Positions 10,352 to 22,346 of a stretch of DNA of 64,000 bases are shown one piece after another. The DNA is taken from the NCBI GenBank assembly GCA_024516035.1, contig CM044961.1:3214702-3278701 (forward strand), written 5' to 3'. Source of the DNA: Bactericera cockerelli (lineage: Eukaryota; Arthropoda; Insecta; Hemiptera; Triozidae). The translations under genes and the position numbers were made by a program. Under the pieces are notes generated by a model. The model made no database searches and was not told the DNA's origin. It saw only the letters and a program-made list of their open reading frames with translations. Position 1 is the first letter of the stretch. The number at the start of each line of letters is the position of its first letter.

Positions 10352-13300
10352 CTGGAGCAGAAATAATTTCAGAATATTTTTTTTTTTTTCATGATACCTT
10401 ACTCTATATTTTTTAAAATAATATTTATTTGATCATACAATATTATTATTTTTAACAATAGTATTGTATTTTTTTTTTTTTTCAACTTGAACAGTACTTA
10501 AACTTTAGTGGAAGGTAACCACCAGGCGAGTTTAATGCTATGTGGTCACAAACTCAAATTAATGAGGAAAAAAATCAATGGTTGGGTGGAAGAGATTGCC
10601 ACAGGCAATAAACCCGTCCTTTAGGTTCTTTCTCATTTTTGTTCTTGTTTCTTTGTTCAATCTATTTAATTTTTCTTTATAATTTCATTGTATTTTACTG
10701 TACATATTTTTGTTATACCTAATAAAGCATAATACCTTACCTTACCTTACCAAGTGGCACTACAGCCCGATGTGAGCCTTGGCCTCCTCAACAATACGCC
10801 TCCAAACAAGTCTGTCCTTCACCAAATTTCCCCATCCTTTCACTTTCATTGTTTTCAGGTCACTTTGAACTTGGTCCATCCATCTAAGGCGTGGTCTTCC
10901 TTTTTTCCTTGGGTTGTATAATTTGGCATTTAATATTTTTTTGGGCATTCTTTCTTCTTCCATTCGTTGGATGTGGCCAAACCATCTGAGTCTCTGGGCT
11001 TTGATGAATTTGACGATATCTTCATTATTTAGAATGTCATTGATTTCCTGGTTGTTGCGGATTCTCCAGTCTGTTTCATTGATTTGAATGCCTCCATAGA
11101 TTTTCCTTACTATTTTCCTTTCGAATCTTCTTAATTTTTCCTGGTCTTGTTGTGTTATTACCCAGCATTCACTACCATATGTTATGACTGGTCTTATGAG
11201 AGTTTTATATATTTTTAATTTTGTTCTTCTAGTTATTAATTTGTTTCGGAGCAGTTTTATATTAGCAAAGTAGGCCTTGTTGCCGGTTTTAATTCTTTCT
11301 TGGATGGCAGTGCTCGGTTTTGCATCATTGTTGATCAATTCTCCAAGATATTTGAGCTTATCGACACCTTTAAAACATTTTTCTTCTATTTTCAGGTCTT
11401 CCACTTTCCTACAATCTTCTGATGCGGACATTATCATATAAACAGTTTTACTCTCATTTATTGTTAGGCCAAGTTCTTTACATTTATTTTCAATTTCTTT
11501 AAAAAGTTCTATCAGTCTTTGTTTACTTCTTGCTATTATTGCAACATCATCGGCATATGCGCAGATCTGGGTTGATTTATTGAATATGGTACCTCTTTGA
11601 TCTAGTTCTTTAATTGCTTTGTGTAGTAGGATTATAAAGAGAGTACTTGAAAGACTATCCCCTTGTTTAACTCCAGATGTGATGTTAAAACTATCACTTA
11701 GTTTCCCATCAATTCTTACTCTAGCACAAGATTTTTCCATAGTCATCATAGCCATATTTATGAGTTTTAGGGGAATCTCCATGTCCTGCATTGACTGTTT
11801 TAGTTTGTCACGTTTTACGCTATCAAAGGCTTGTTTGAAATCTATGGCGAGTATATATAAGTCTATATTGTGTTCATAAAACTTTTCCATGATTTGCCGA
11901 ACGATGAACAATTGATCAGCTGTGCCGCGTGATTCCCTAAATCCACATTGATATTCTCCGATCTTTTTGTTGGATATTTCTTTGATTCTTTGATTGAGTA
12001 TGGTTGTGAGGATCTTATAAGTGGTGTTTAATAATGTAATTCCTCTGTAGTTGGCACAGTCTGATTTATCACCTTTTTTGTGTATTGGGCAAATTATTCC
12101 TATATTCCAACTTCTTGGCATTGTTTCTGTTCTCCATATGTCTTTGATTAAATCAAGTATTGCTGATTCTAGTGCCAGTCCTCCATATTTTATAAGCTCA
12201 CCTACTATGGTATCCTCTCCAGGAGCTTTATTGTTCTTGATTGTTTTTATTGCATCTTGGATCTCTTTCCTAGTTGGTGTGTTGTCCTCTTCAATATTGT
12301 TTCCGTCTGGTCCCTCGTCTCTTTGTTGGGTTGCATCATATGATGCTTCTTCATTTACTTGATGCATGTTTAGGAGGTTATCGAAATACTGTTCCCATAT
12401 TTTAAGTGTTTCTCTTTCATCTGTAATGATTGCTCCGTTTCTACTTTTGCACCCTGTAATATTAGGTTGAAAATCTTTAGTTAGTCTCTTGGTGGCAGCG
12501 TAAAACTTTCTGGTCTCTCCTAGTTCATTTAAATTTTCTATCTCTTGAATTTCGTGATCAAGACTTTCTTTCTTTTTTCTTTTCATTAATTGTTTACATC
12601 TTCTACGTAAGTTCTTGTATTGTTCACTATTTCTTCTGGTATTCCTATTCAACATTTTCTTCCTTGCACAGTTTTTGAGTTCAATAAGATTTTTACACTC
12701 CTCGTCAAACCATCCACTATTTCTCCTGATTTCCTTTTCTTTTATTGTTTCTTGTGCCGAGAGTGTAATTGTTTCTTTGATCTTCTCCCATTTGTCTTCT
12801 AATGGTTCGTTGTCCTTGATTTCTTTCAATTTTTCTTCTAATATTCTTTGGTAGTTGCTTTGGCATTCTTTATCTTCTTTTAATTTCTGTGTATCCCATT
12901 TTGGTTGTTTTATTCTGGCGATTGTATTTATTTTGGCCATCTGAGATAGATAGTGGTTTTCACCATATAGTGATCAGAATCACAATTTGGACCTCTATGT
13001 GCCCTAACATCAATGATAGAAGTAAAGTGTCTTTTTGTCACCATAACATGATCTATCTGGTTTACTTCTTCTCTTCCAGGTATTTTCCAAGTCCCCAGGT
13101 GTATTTTTTTGTGTTGGAATGATGTACTCTTAATGTATAGTCCGTGTTGTGCTGCAAAATTTACAAGGTAATCTCCATTTTCATTGTTATATTCATGTAA
13201 TGTGTATTTTCCTGCTACATCAATCTGATCTTCATTGTATCCTATTTTAGCGTTAAAGTCGCCGAGTATAAGCAGCATGTCATATTTTTGAGTTAAAGAT

Positions 13301-16300
13301 ACTTCCTTACTTAGTTGATCATAAAATGTTTCTTTTTCTTCTTCTGTTTTCTCTTCAGTGGGTGCATGTGCTGAGATTATTGTGGTATTTCGAAATTTTC
13401 CTTTGATTCTCATTTTACAAATCCTTTCATTTATGTATTTATAATCCATGATGCTTGCTTTGACTTTGTTGTTGATAATAAATCCAGTTCCAAGTTGTCC
13501 TGTTCGTTTGCTGGGTCCACTGTATATAAAGCTGTAATTTCTTTTTTCGATTTTGCCCTGACCATGCCATCTTATTTCTTGAATAGCCATTATATCAATT
13601 TTGTGTTTCAACATTTCTGAGGCTACTTCTTCCATTTTCCCAGGTTGGAGTAGGGTTCTTACATTCCACGTTGCAAGTTTAAAATCCGATTTGTCATGTT
13701 TATTCCGTGATCCTAAAATCGTGTCCATGTTAGTATTCCAGTTCAGATCCAAATTTGACAGTCCAGAATTCCGAGGCGGGTTATGAGGATTCGCAACTGT
13801 AGTTTTTTGTGATATGAGGTAGTTAGCCCCATGATCAACCCCCAACCTGGAGGACCAGTCCATTGATTTTCTCCAATGGCAGAGATGACTGCTGGGACAT
13901 ACATAATGTGGTATTCTTCACACACCAATTCTGGGACGTACTTAAACGAGTGTACCAACCAGAAGTCACCAGCAATTTCCCATTAGCACGACCCAGGGGG
14001 CACCTGTGGATTAACGAACTCCACGGAGGATGGAAATTTCGCCCCCCTAATAAAGCATAATATAATAATAATAATGCACTGGGTGGGATTCGAACCCACG
14101 GATCCCTACGCTGCCTGGATTACCAGACTAGCGACTTAACCACTTGACCACCAGTATGTTACCTGCATTGCTTCAGGGGACCTGCGTTGGTCTTGGGAAG
14201 GGAGATGTGCAGACACTTGGAGTTGTCCTTATCACCCGACACTTCTATGTCTTGCAGGAAGCCTGGAAAACAAGAATAGAGCTTATTCGTACGGAAATAA
14301 CAATTTCGAAAGCCAGCGTCAACGGCACGTTGAATGCACGTTGAATGGATCACCGAAGTTGAGCAACGTCCACCGAGGTGAAGACTTCGTGATGCTGGCA
14401 TTCCGGCCCAACCCAGACTTTTCAATTCAATTTATTTACTGTGAAAAAATTCCATACATAAAGTATGTGTTTCACATTAAAGAGATTATAATCTGGGCTG
14501 GGTGAATTTAATGTGGGTAGCGGTTTGTGAGTTTCCTGCAAAGGAGGGTAACACCTCGGTCGTGATTATGAGCATGCAGTTGAAAGCGACGTTGAAAAAA
14601 AAAAAAAAAAAAACAATTTCGGAATTATAAAACGAACATGTCACCAAGGAACATTAATGCTAATTAGGCCAAACAAATAGTTAAGCCTCCGTGGCGTAAC
14701 GGTTGTGACTACTGCCCGTAGTTCAGAGATCCTGAGTTCGATTCTCCGTTGGAGCAGACTTTTCACACAAAAAATTCTGTTCCCTCCGAACACGTGAGGC
14801 TGGCATTTCCGGCTCTACTCAGACTGGGTGAGGTTAATGTGGGCAGCTGGTGCGATTCCCTTCGAATGGAGGGTAAAACCACCGTGCTGACTATCTCAAA
14901 TTAGGACGTTAAAACTAAATTAATAGAATCAAGTGGTCACAATAGATCAAATTAGGTCGCAGTGTTGATTGTAAGTGTTTCACTGAAAACCCTGCAACCA
15001 GCAGAGATAATAATAATAACGGTTGTGACTACTGCCTGTAGTCTAGAGATTTTGAGTTCGATTTCTGGTTAGAGCAGACATTTAGATTCAATGGAAATGA
15101 ATGGAGCCTAGACATTGGATCTGGGCGTCAATAGAATCCTCTCACCACCGTGATATAGGTACCTACCTCACGGACACGGAATTATTAAAGTCTGTCCCGG
15201 TAGCTCAGGGGTAAAGGCGGCAATCTGTAAATCCAGAGATACCGGAGGTCGCGGGTTCGAAACCCAGCCGGGACATGACAAGTTATGCTTCCATTAGGGA
15301 TTTTTACCACATAATAATATGTCTTGGGCTTACTGCTGCAATAATGTGACTTAAAAAGTCCGAATTGGGCAGTATAAATAAAACGATATTATATTATTAA
15401 TCACCGGATAGTTTGACAACTCCCCAGCCCATCCTAGTTTCCGAGGGCTCCACCAGAGTGATCTGCTCATCAGTTATCACCATGAAGCCTTTCTCTTCCA
15501 CCCAACCCTAGACATTAGCTCACCGGATAGTTTTCTCTTCCACCCAACCCTAGACATTAGCTCGCCGGATAGTTTGACGACTCCCCAGCCCTAGACATCA
15601 GCTCACCGGATAGTTTGACGACTCCCCAGCCCATCCTAGTTTCCGACGGCTCCACTAGAGTGATCTGCTCATCAGTTATCACCATGAAGCCTTTCTCTTC
15701 CACCCAACCCTTTCTCTTCCAGCCAACCCTAGACATTAGCTCACCGGATAGTTTTCTCTTCCACCCAACCCTAGACATTAGCTCACCCCAAGACATTAGC
15801 TCACCGGATAGTTTGACAACTCCCCAGCCCATCCAAGTTTCCGAGGGCTCCACCAGAGTGATCTGCTCATCTGTTATCACCATGAAGCCTTTCTCTTCCA
15901 CTCAACCCAAGACATTAGCTCACCAGATAGTTTTCTCTTCCACCCAACCCTTTCACTTCCACCCAACCCAAGACATTAGCTCACCGGATAGTTTGACAAC
16001 TCCCCAGCCCATCCTAGTTTCCGACGGCTCTACCAGAGTGATCTGCTCGTCAGTTATCACCCTGAAGCCTTTCTCTTCCACCCAACCCTTTCTCTTCCAC
16101 CCAACCCAAGACATTAGCTCACCGGATAGTTTGACGACTCCCCATCCCATCCTAGTTTCCGAGGGTTCCACCAGAGTGATCTATGAAGCCTTTCTCTTCC
16201 ACCCAACCCTAGACATTAGCTCACCGGATAGTTTGACGACTCCCCAGCCCATCCTAGTTTCCGACGGCTCCACTAGAGTGATCTGCTCGTCAGTTATCAC

Positions 16301-19300
16301 CATGAAGCGTCTCTGCTTCGCCCCAGTGCTGGGCACCACAGTACAGGCCAGCATGTCCGCATTGCTAACATCCAGTACACTGTCCATCTGAAATCAATCA
16401 TTCATTGTAAAATTCATAAATCGAAAGTACTGATACGCTTCAATATTGGTCCAGCATTTTAGGATGATTCCATTTAATCATATAATGGAAGGTTTATTAT
16501 GTGAATAGTCCTACTTACTGTAAAACTAGACAATATTATGTGAATAGTCTTACCAACTATAAAACTAACAAAAAAACTTTTTAACTATATTTATAAAATA
16601 TAGAAAATGCCTTCCAAGTCTGAGGAACGAGGCAATGTGTCCATCTGAAATCAATAATTCATTTGTAAAATAAGGGTTGGGTGGAAGAGATTGCCATAGG
16701 AACCACAGTGCAGGCGAGCATATCATACATTTTGTAAAAAAAAAAAAAATATAATAAAAATATTTAAAGTTTTGAGGAAAAAAAAAATCTAGTAGACTGT
16801 CCATCTGAAATCAATCATTCATTGTAAAATAAGGGTTGGGTGGAAGAGATTGGCATAGGAACCACAGTGCAGGCGAGCATATCATACATCCAGTACACTG
16901 TCCATCTGAAATCAATAATTAATTGTAAAATATTATTATTATATTATTTCGCAAACATTTTTGCCTTTCATTTAAAAAAAAAACCGATTTTTTATCCACT
17001 CATCTCCTTATTGAGCTTGTCCTTGAAACGATTCCTTTGGATGTCATGTCTTCCTAGAATTTTGATTTGAAATTTTGTTGCTTAAAAATAAGGGTTGGGT
17101 GGAAGAGATTGCCATTGGAATCACAGTGCAGGCGAGCATATCATACATCCAGTGCACTGTCCATCTGAAATCAATCATTCATTGCAAAATAAGGGTTGGG
17201 TGGAAGAGATTGCCATAGGAACCACAGTGCAGACGAGCATATCATACATCTAGTACACTGTCCATCTGAAATCAATCATTCATTGTAAAATAAGGGTTGG
17301 GTGGAAGAGATTGCCATAGGAACCACAGTGCAGGCGAGCATATCATACATCTAGTACACTGTCCATCTGAAATCAATCATTCATTGTAAAATAAGGGTTG
17401 GGTGGAAGAGATTGCCATAGGAACCACAGTGCAGGCGAGCATATCATACATTTTGTAAAAAAAAAAAATATAATAAAAATATTTAAAGTTTTGAGGAAAA
17501 AAAAAATCTAGTACACTGTCCATCTGAAATAAATCATTCATTTGTAAAATAAGGGTTGGGTGGAAGAGATTGCCATAGGAACCACAGTGCACGCGAGCAT
17601 ATCATATCATATATCTAGTACACTGTCCATCTGAAATCAACCCTCAGAGTCTTATTATTATGTGGTCACAAACTCAAATTAAAGAGGAAAAAATTATGCA
17701 TTGGGTGGGATTCGAACCAACGGATCCTTACGCTACCTGGATTACCAAATCACTTGACTTGATCACTTGACTACCAGTACCTACACCATCAAAATTAATA
17801 ATAATAATAACGAGTGTACCGATTCATTTATTTACGAGCAGAGCCCATTATACATTTTTTTTTTAAAGATGAGTGTTTCACGGCCGTTTTTATTTTATAG
17901 CCATGAAACAAGAGCTACTGTAGACGCTTGTGATCTGTGTTATAGCCTGCCCATCCCGTAGTATGCCTCCTCTCTGATGGGCGAGAAGTGACAAAATACT
18001 TCTAAATTAGGTGCTGGGTCAACACGTCAAAACTTATATTTTGTACCATTTAATAATGTTTTTTTTTTAATACTGTTAGGGCTTCACTTTTATTGCTATG
18101 AATGACCACTTATATCTACCTCCATGAGCGATTGCGTGCGCAATTGGTTGTCTCCAACTCGATGGAAAATCTCACGTCGGACTCTTCGTGAGAAAAGTTC
18201 TTTCTTACCTTAATCAACTCTTGACCAGCACACATCGCAACTATCCACCGTATCATCTTGCTCCGCTAGCCGCTTTCGCCAGGCCTGGCGACTTACCATC
18301 TTGATCAGCGGCCCCAGCGTAGAGCAGAAGAAGATTGACGAACGACAACCGTAAGCTCATTTTCCATTAACTATTGGAAAAGCCATCTGCTCTCCAATAC
18401 ATAAGTTGGTCATTCGAACCGAAATCGTAATTTGCCAGTTTTTTTTTTTTTTTTTTTTTTTTTAAGTGGGGTTTAACGTCGCTTTCAACTGCCATGGTCA
18501 TATCACGACGGGGGTTTTACCCTCCATTCGCAGGAAACTCACAAACCTGCTACTCACATTGACCTCACCCAGCCTGAGTGGGGCCGGGAAAAGCCAGCGT
18601 CACGAGAATTAGAATTTGAATGGTCACCCATCCAAGTCTTAACCTCGCTGGATGTCGCTTAACTTCGGTGTTCTGATTGCCAGTTTTATGGGTCTATAGT
18701 TTAACTTAATCTTTGTACTTGCTTCTGGCCTCGTGTCTAGCGTTCGCACCATTAAGTCTTTCTCAAAGCAGTAGACAGTAATTAGCGTGAGTCAATGTTC
18801 TAAAATATATGTAGCAAATCGTGTATCTCAAATCTTGGAAACTACTAAACCCACTCAGTGGCAATATGTCACTTCTGAATTAAATAGTGCAGACTCAGCA
18901 AGTCCGGGTTTAACCCCGTCTCAATTTTTGAAAAATGGACTTTGGTTGAGGGGACCATCTTTTCTAAAATTACCCGTTGAGAGCTGGCCACTCAAAGTAA
19001 TTGACATGGATAAACCATGTCCTGAGACAAAGCCTGTCACAGCTTTACTCACTAACATTGATATCAATCCTTTACTCCAGATAGTGGAGAAATTTTCTTC
19101 CTTAAGGAAGCTAAAGAGAATCTTTGGATTTGTGCTTCGGTTTATTAACTGTTGTCGCAAGCAAAAATCAAACTTCAAACCTGAGTTATCGGTGACTGAA
19201 AATGACCAAGCTCTTGAAGTTATCATTCGTATCACTCAACAATGCTACCTGAAGGATGAGGTAAAAGCTGTCAAGAGTGGACAACTGGTTGGAAACAACT

Positions 19301-22300
19301 TACGCTCTCTATCTCCCATCTTAAACTCTGTCGGACTTTTGGCTGTGGGGGGGAGACTCTCCCAATCTCCTCTGCCTGAGAGTTCAAAGCATCCAGTTCT
19401 CCTTCCAAAGACAGCACATCTAACCAAACTTCTTATTGATCATTATCACCAACTGACTCTCCATGGAGGACCTAAAGTAGTTCAATCCCTACTACAAAGG
19501 TTCTATTGGATCATTGGAGCTCGTAACCTCATCCGGAATCATCTATCAAAATGTATCAAGTGCATTAGGATGAAACCACTCTTCCATCAACCCATGATGG
19601 CTGACCTACCAGTATCTCGTTTTGCCCAAGGTCGTGCATTTCTAAATGTAGGAGTGGATCTAGCAGGTCCTTTCTCCTTGAAATCTGGACCACGTCGCAA
19701 TTCTCCAATTGTAAAATCATATTTTGCTATCTTTATCTGCATGTCAGTCAAAGCAATTCATCTTGAGTTATTATCCTCATTATCTACCCCTTGTTTTCTG
19801 GCTGCATTAGATCGGTTCATCAGAAGACGCGGACTTCCTTCTAATATCTTTTCAGACAATGGAACTAACTTTCAAGGAGCATCCCGTCACATCTCTGAAA
19901 CTCAACAGTTTCTTTCCTCATCACAAGGTCAGATTGCATCTCATCTTCTATCACGTGAAATTCAATGGAACTTTAATCCTCCATCTGCTCCCAACTTTGG
20001 TGGACTCTGGGAAGCGGGTGTGAAATCTGTCAAGAAACATCTCAAACATGTGTTGAATAATCAAACCTTCAACTTTGAAGAGTTTTCAACCATCCTGGTA
20101 TCATGTGAGGCTATCTGCAATTCCAGACCCTTGTGCGCCATCAGTGTAGATCCCAACGACGGAGTGGATGTCTTGACTCCTGGACACTTCTTGACAGGAG
20201 CGCCTTTGTTAGCTCGTGCTGAGAAAGATACCTCAACAGATTATATCCCACCTTTGAAGCGCTGGCTTCTTGTCACACAGGTAACACAGTGTTTCTGGAA
20301 GCGATGGAAATCTGATTACCTTAACACATTGATCCAAAGGAACAAATGGACCTCCTCTAATGATAATGTCAAGATCAACGATGTTGTGATTCTTCATACT
20401 CCAAATTGTCCACCTCAACAGTGGCCCATTGGAATTGTAATCAATGTGATGCCCAGCAAGGATAATGTTGTCCGTGTTGCAACGGTTCGAACATCTCATG
20501 GTGTGCTGACACGACCAGCCTCCAAACTTGCCCTTCTACCCGTGGGCGATCCCCGCGACTAACCTTTAAGCAGCCAAGCTTAAATTTGTAAATAGGAAGC
20601 TAAAACTTATTTATTTTAATTTTTTCCTATTGGAATTTTTTCACTATTTTTTTTTTATTATCAATTTAACCATTAACCAATTAACCCTTTTCTTCCATAA
20701 TAATTTGTAAAAGTATTACTGATCATTTAACTTTGTGGTTGCTGTCTGAGGTACTTTAATTTTAATCCTAGCTTCAGGTTGAGCAATTAATTTTCATTTA
20801 ATTTTTATATAGATTCTCAGGGGAGAAATTTCAATTTGCAATATCTTCAAAATAAGTTGGTTATCATAATTTTATCACCCTTTTATCATTCATCACCTCC
20901 ATGCCCATACCATATTCACCGTTCATTTCTTGCTGCAGGAAGAACATTGACCATTAGATAATCCTGTTGGATTCTATGGGGGGGGAAATGTTAGGGCTTC
21001 ACTTTTATTGCTATGAATAACCACTTATATCTACCTCCATGAGCGATTGCGTGCGCAATTGGTTGTCTCCAACTCGATGGAAAATCTCACGTCGGACTCT
21101 TCGTGAGAAAAGTTCTTTCTTACCTTAATCAACTCTTGACCAGCACACATCGCAACTATCCACCGTATCATCTTGCTCCGCTAGCCGCTTTTGCCAGGCC
21201 TGGCGACTTACCATCTTGATCAGCGGCCCCAGCGTAGAGCAGAAGAAGATTGACGAACGACAACCGTAAGCTCATTTTCCATTAACTATTGGAAAAGCCA
21301 TCTGCTCTCCAATACAAATACTATTATTATTAGGTTTTTTATATATATTTTTATAGATAATGTATTTTTTTTTCATTTTATTTTACATAAAATTAACAAA
21401 TTTATGTAATGTACTGTTATGTATTTAAAAAAGAGCAATACAAAATACAGTCTTATGTTGTTTACCTCCGCGCACTGGCTCTGATGGATGAGTGGAAGTG
21501 CCGTCTCCGCCTCTCCAGTGAGGAGATTACAGAGGGCGCGGATGTGAAGGAACACGCGGATAGCTCGCTTGGCCCTCTCCACACTTCCGCAGGGCAGTCG
21601 CTTGGAGAACTCAATGCCTGGGGAGGGGGAAGTATAGTATTATTATTATTATTGCTTGGCCCTCTCCACACTTCCACAGGGCAGTCGCTTGGAGAACTCA
21701 ATGCCTGGGGAGGGGGGAGTATAGTATTATTATTATTGCTTGGCCCTCTCCACACTTCCACAGGGCAGTCGCTTGGAGAACTCAATGCCTGGGGATGGGG
21801 AGGTGTAGTATTATTATTATTATTATTGCTTGGCCCTCTCCACACTTCCGCAGGGCAGTCGCTTGGAGAACTCAATGCCTGGGGACGGGGAAGTATAGTA
21901 AAGCGTTGGGTGAAGGAGATTGCCATTGCCCCCCTGAACTATAAACAGAGAGTAGACCAGCAGTCTGGTTGGGGGGACTATAAACAGAGAGTAGACAAGC
22001 AGAGGCTTGGTTCTGGGTGCCCTAATCAATTATTAGCCTCCTTGTAAAGACAGTGGTAGAAGTGCTGAGTCATTCCTCCACTGTCTGGCTACCATCGTTC
22101 ACGATGACGCCACCCTATGATGATGATGATGAATTTTTTTCTCGACATTTTTAAACCACCGAGAACATAAAAATTGTGGTTCTATGAAATCCTCGACACA
22201 ACCTGTCTCTTTTTTGGAATTGGAGAGAAGAATGCAAGTTTAAGATTTTCGGAAAACATGTTCGTTGTGAGACTCGAGTTGGACAGGTTTAGCTAGAGAT

Positions 22301-22315
22301 GAAGCATGGACACGA

Positions 22316-22346
<31 letters not shown>

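Larger units (their letters stand above)
10735..14045 (-). mobile_element. RTE-like LINE, apparently full length with target duplication
   Basis: 3311 bp on the minus strand. Flanked by a 17-bp direct repeat CCTAATAAAGCATAATA (10718-10734 and 14046-14062). The 3' end is a short TAAGG tandem rather than poly-A, a habit of RTE-type LINEs. About 180 bp of 5' leader precede an endonuclease frame (13863-12928) overlapping a reverse transcriptase frame (12940-10760) by 13 bases. It lies in CLEC16A intron 14 in the gene's own orientation. Confidence 0.93.
18074..21316 (+). mobile_element. BEL/Pao LTR retrotransposon, internally deleted, intact ends
   Basis: Two 328-bp LTRs (18074-18401 and 20989-21316), TGTTAGGGC...CCAATACA, with only two differences seen (GAATGACC/GAATAACC; CTTTCGCC/CTTTTGCC). 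Target duplication AATAC on both sides (18069-18073, 21317-21321). A purine tract (GGGGGGGGAAA) precedes the 3' LTR. Only the end of pol is left; gag, protease and most of the reverse transcriptase are gone. It lies in CLEC16A intron 12, opposite to the gene. Confidence 0.95.

Noticed and set aside
10760..13863. Host gene similar to a craniofacial development protein
   Set aside because: Endonuclease and reverse transcriptase motifs, target duplication and TAAGG tail show a LINE.
15615..16391. 258-codon plus-strand open frame with a repetitive protein
   Set aside because: It is the antisense of the CLEC16A exon 13 copies; the repeat unit length keeps it open. No start context, no family.
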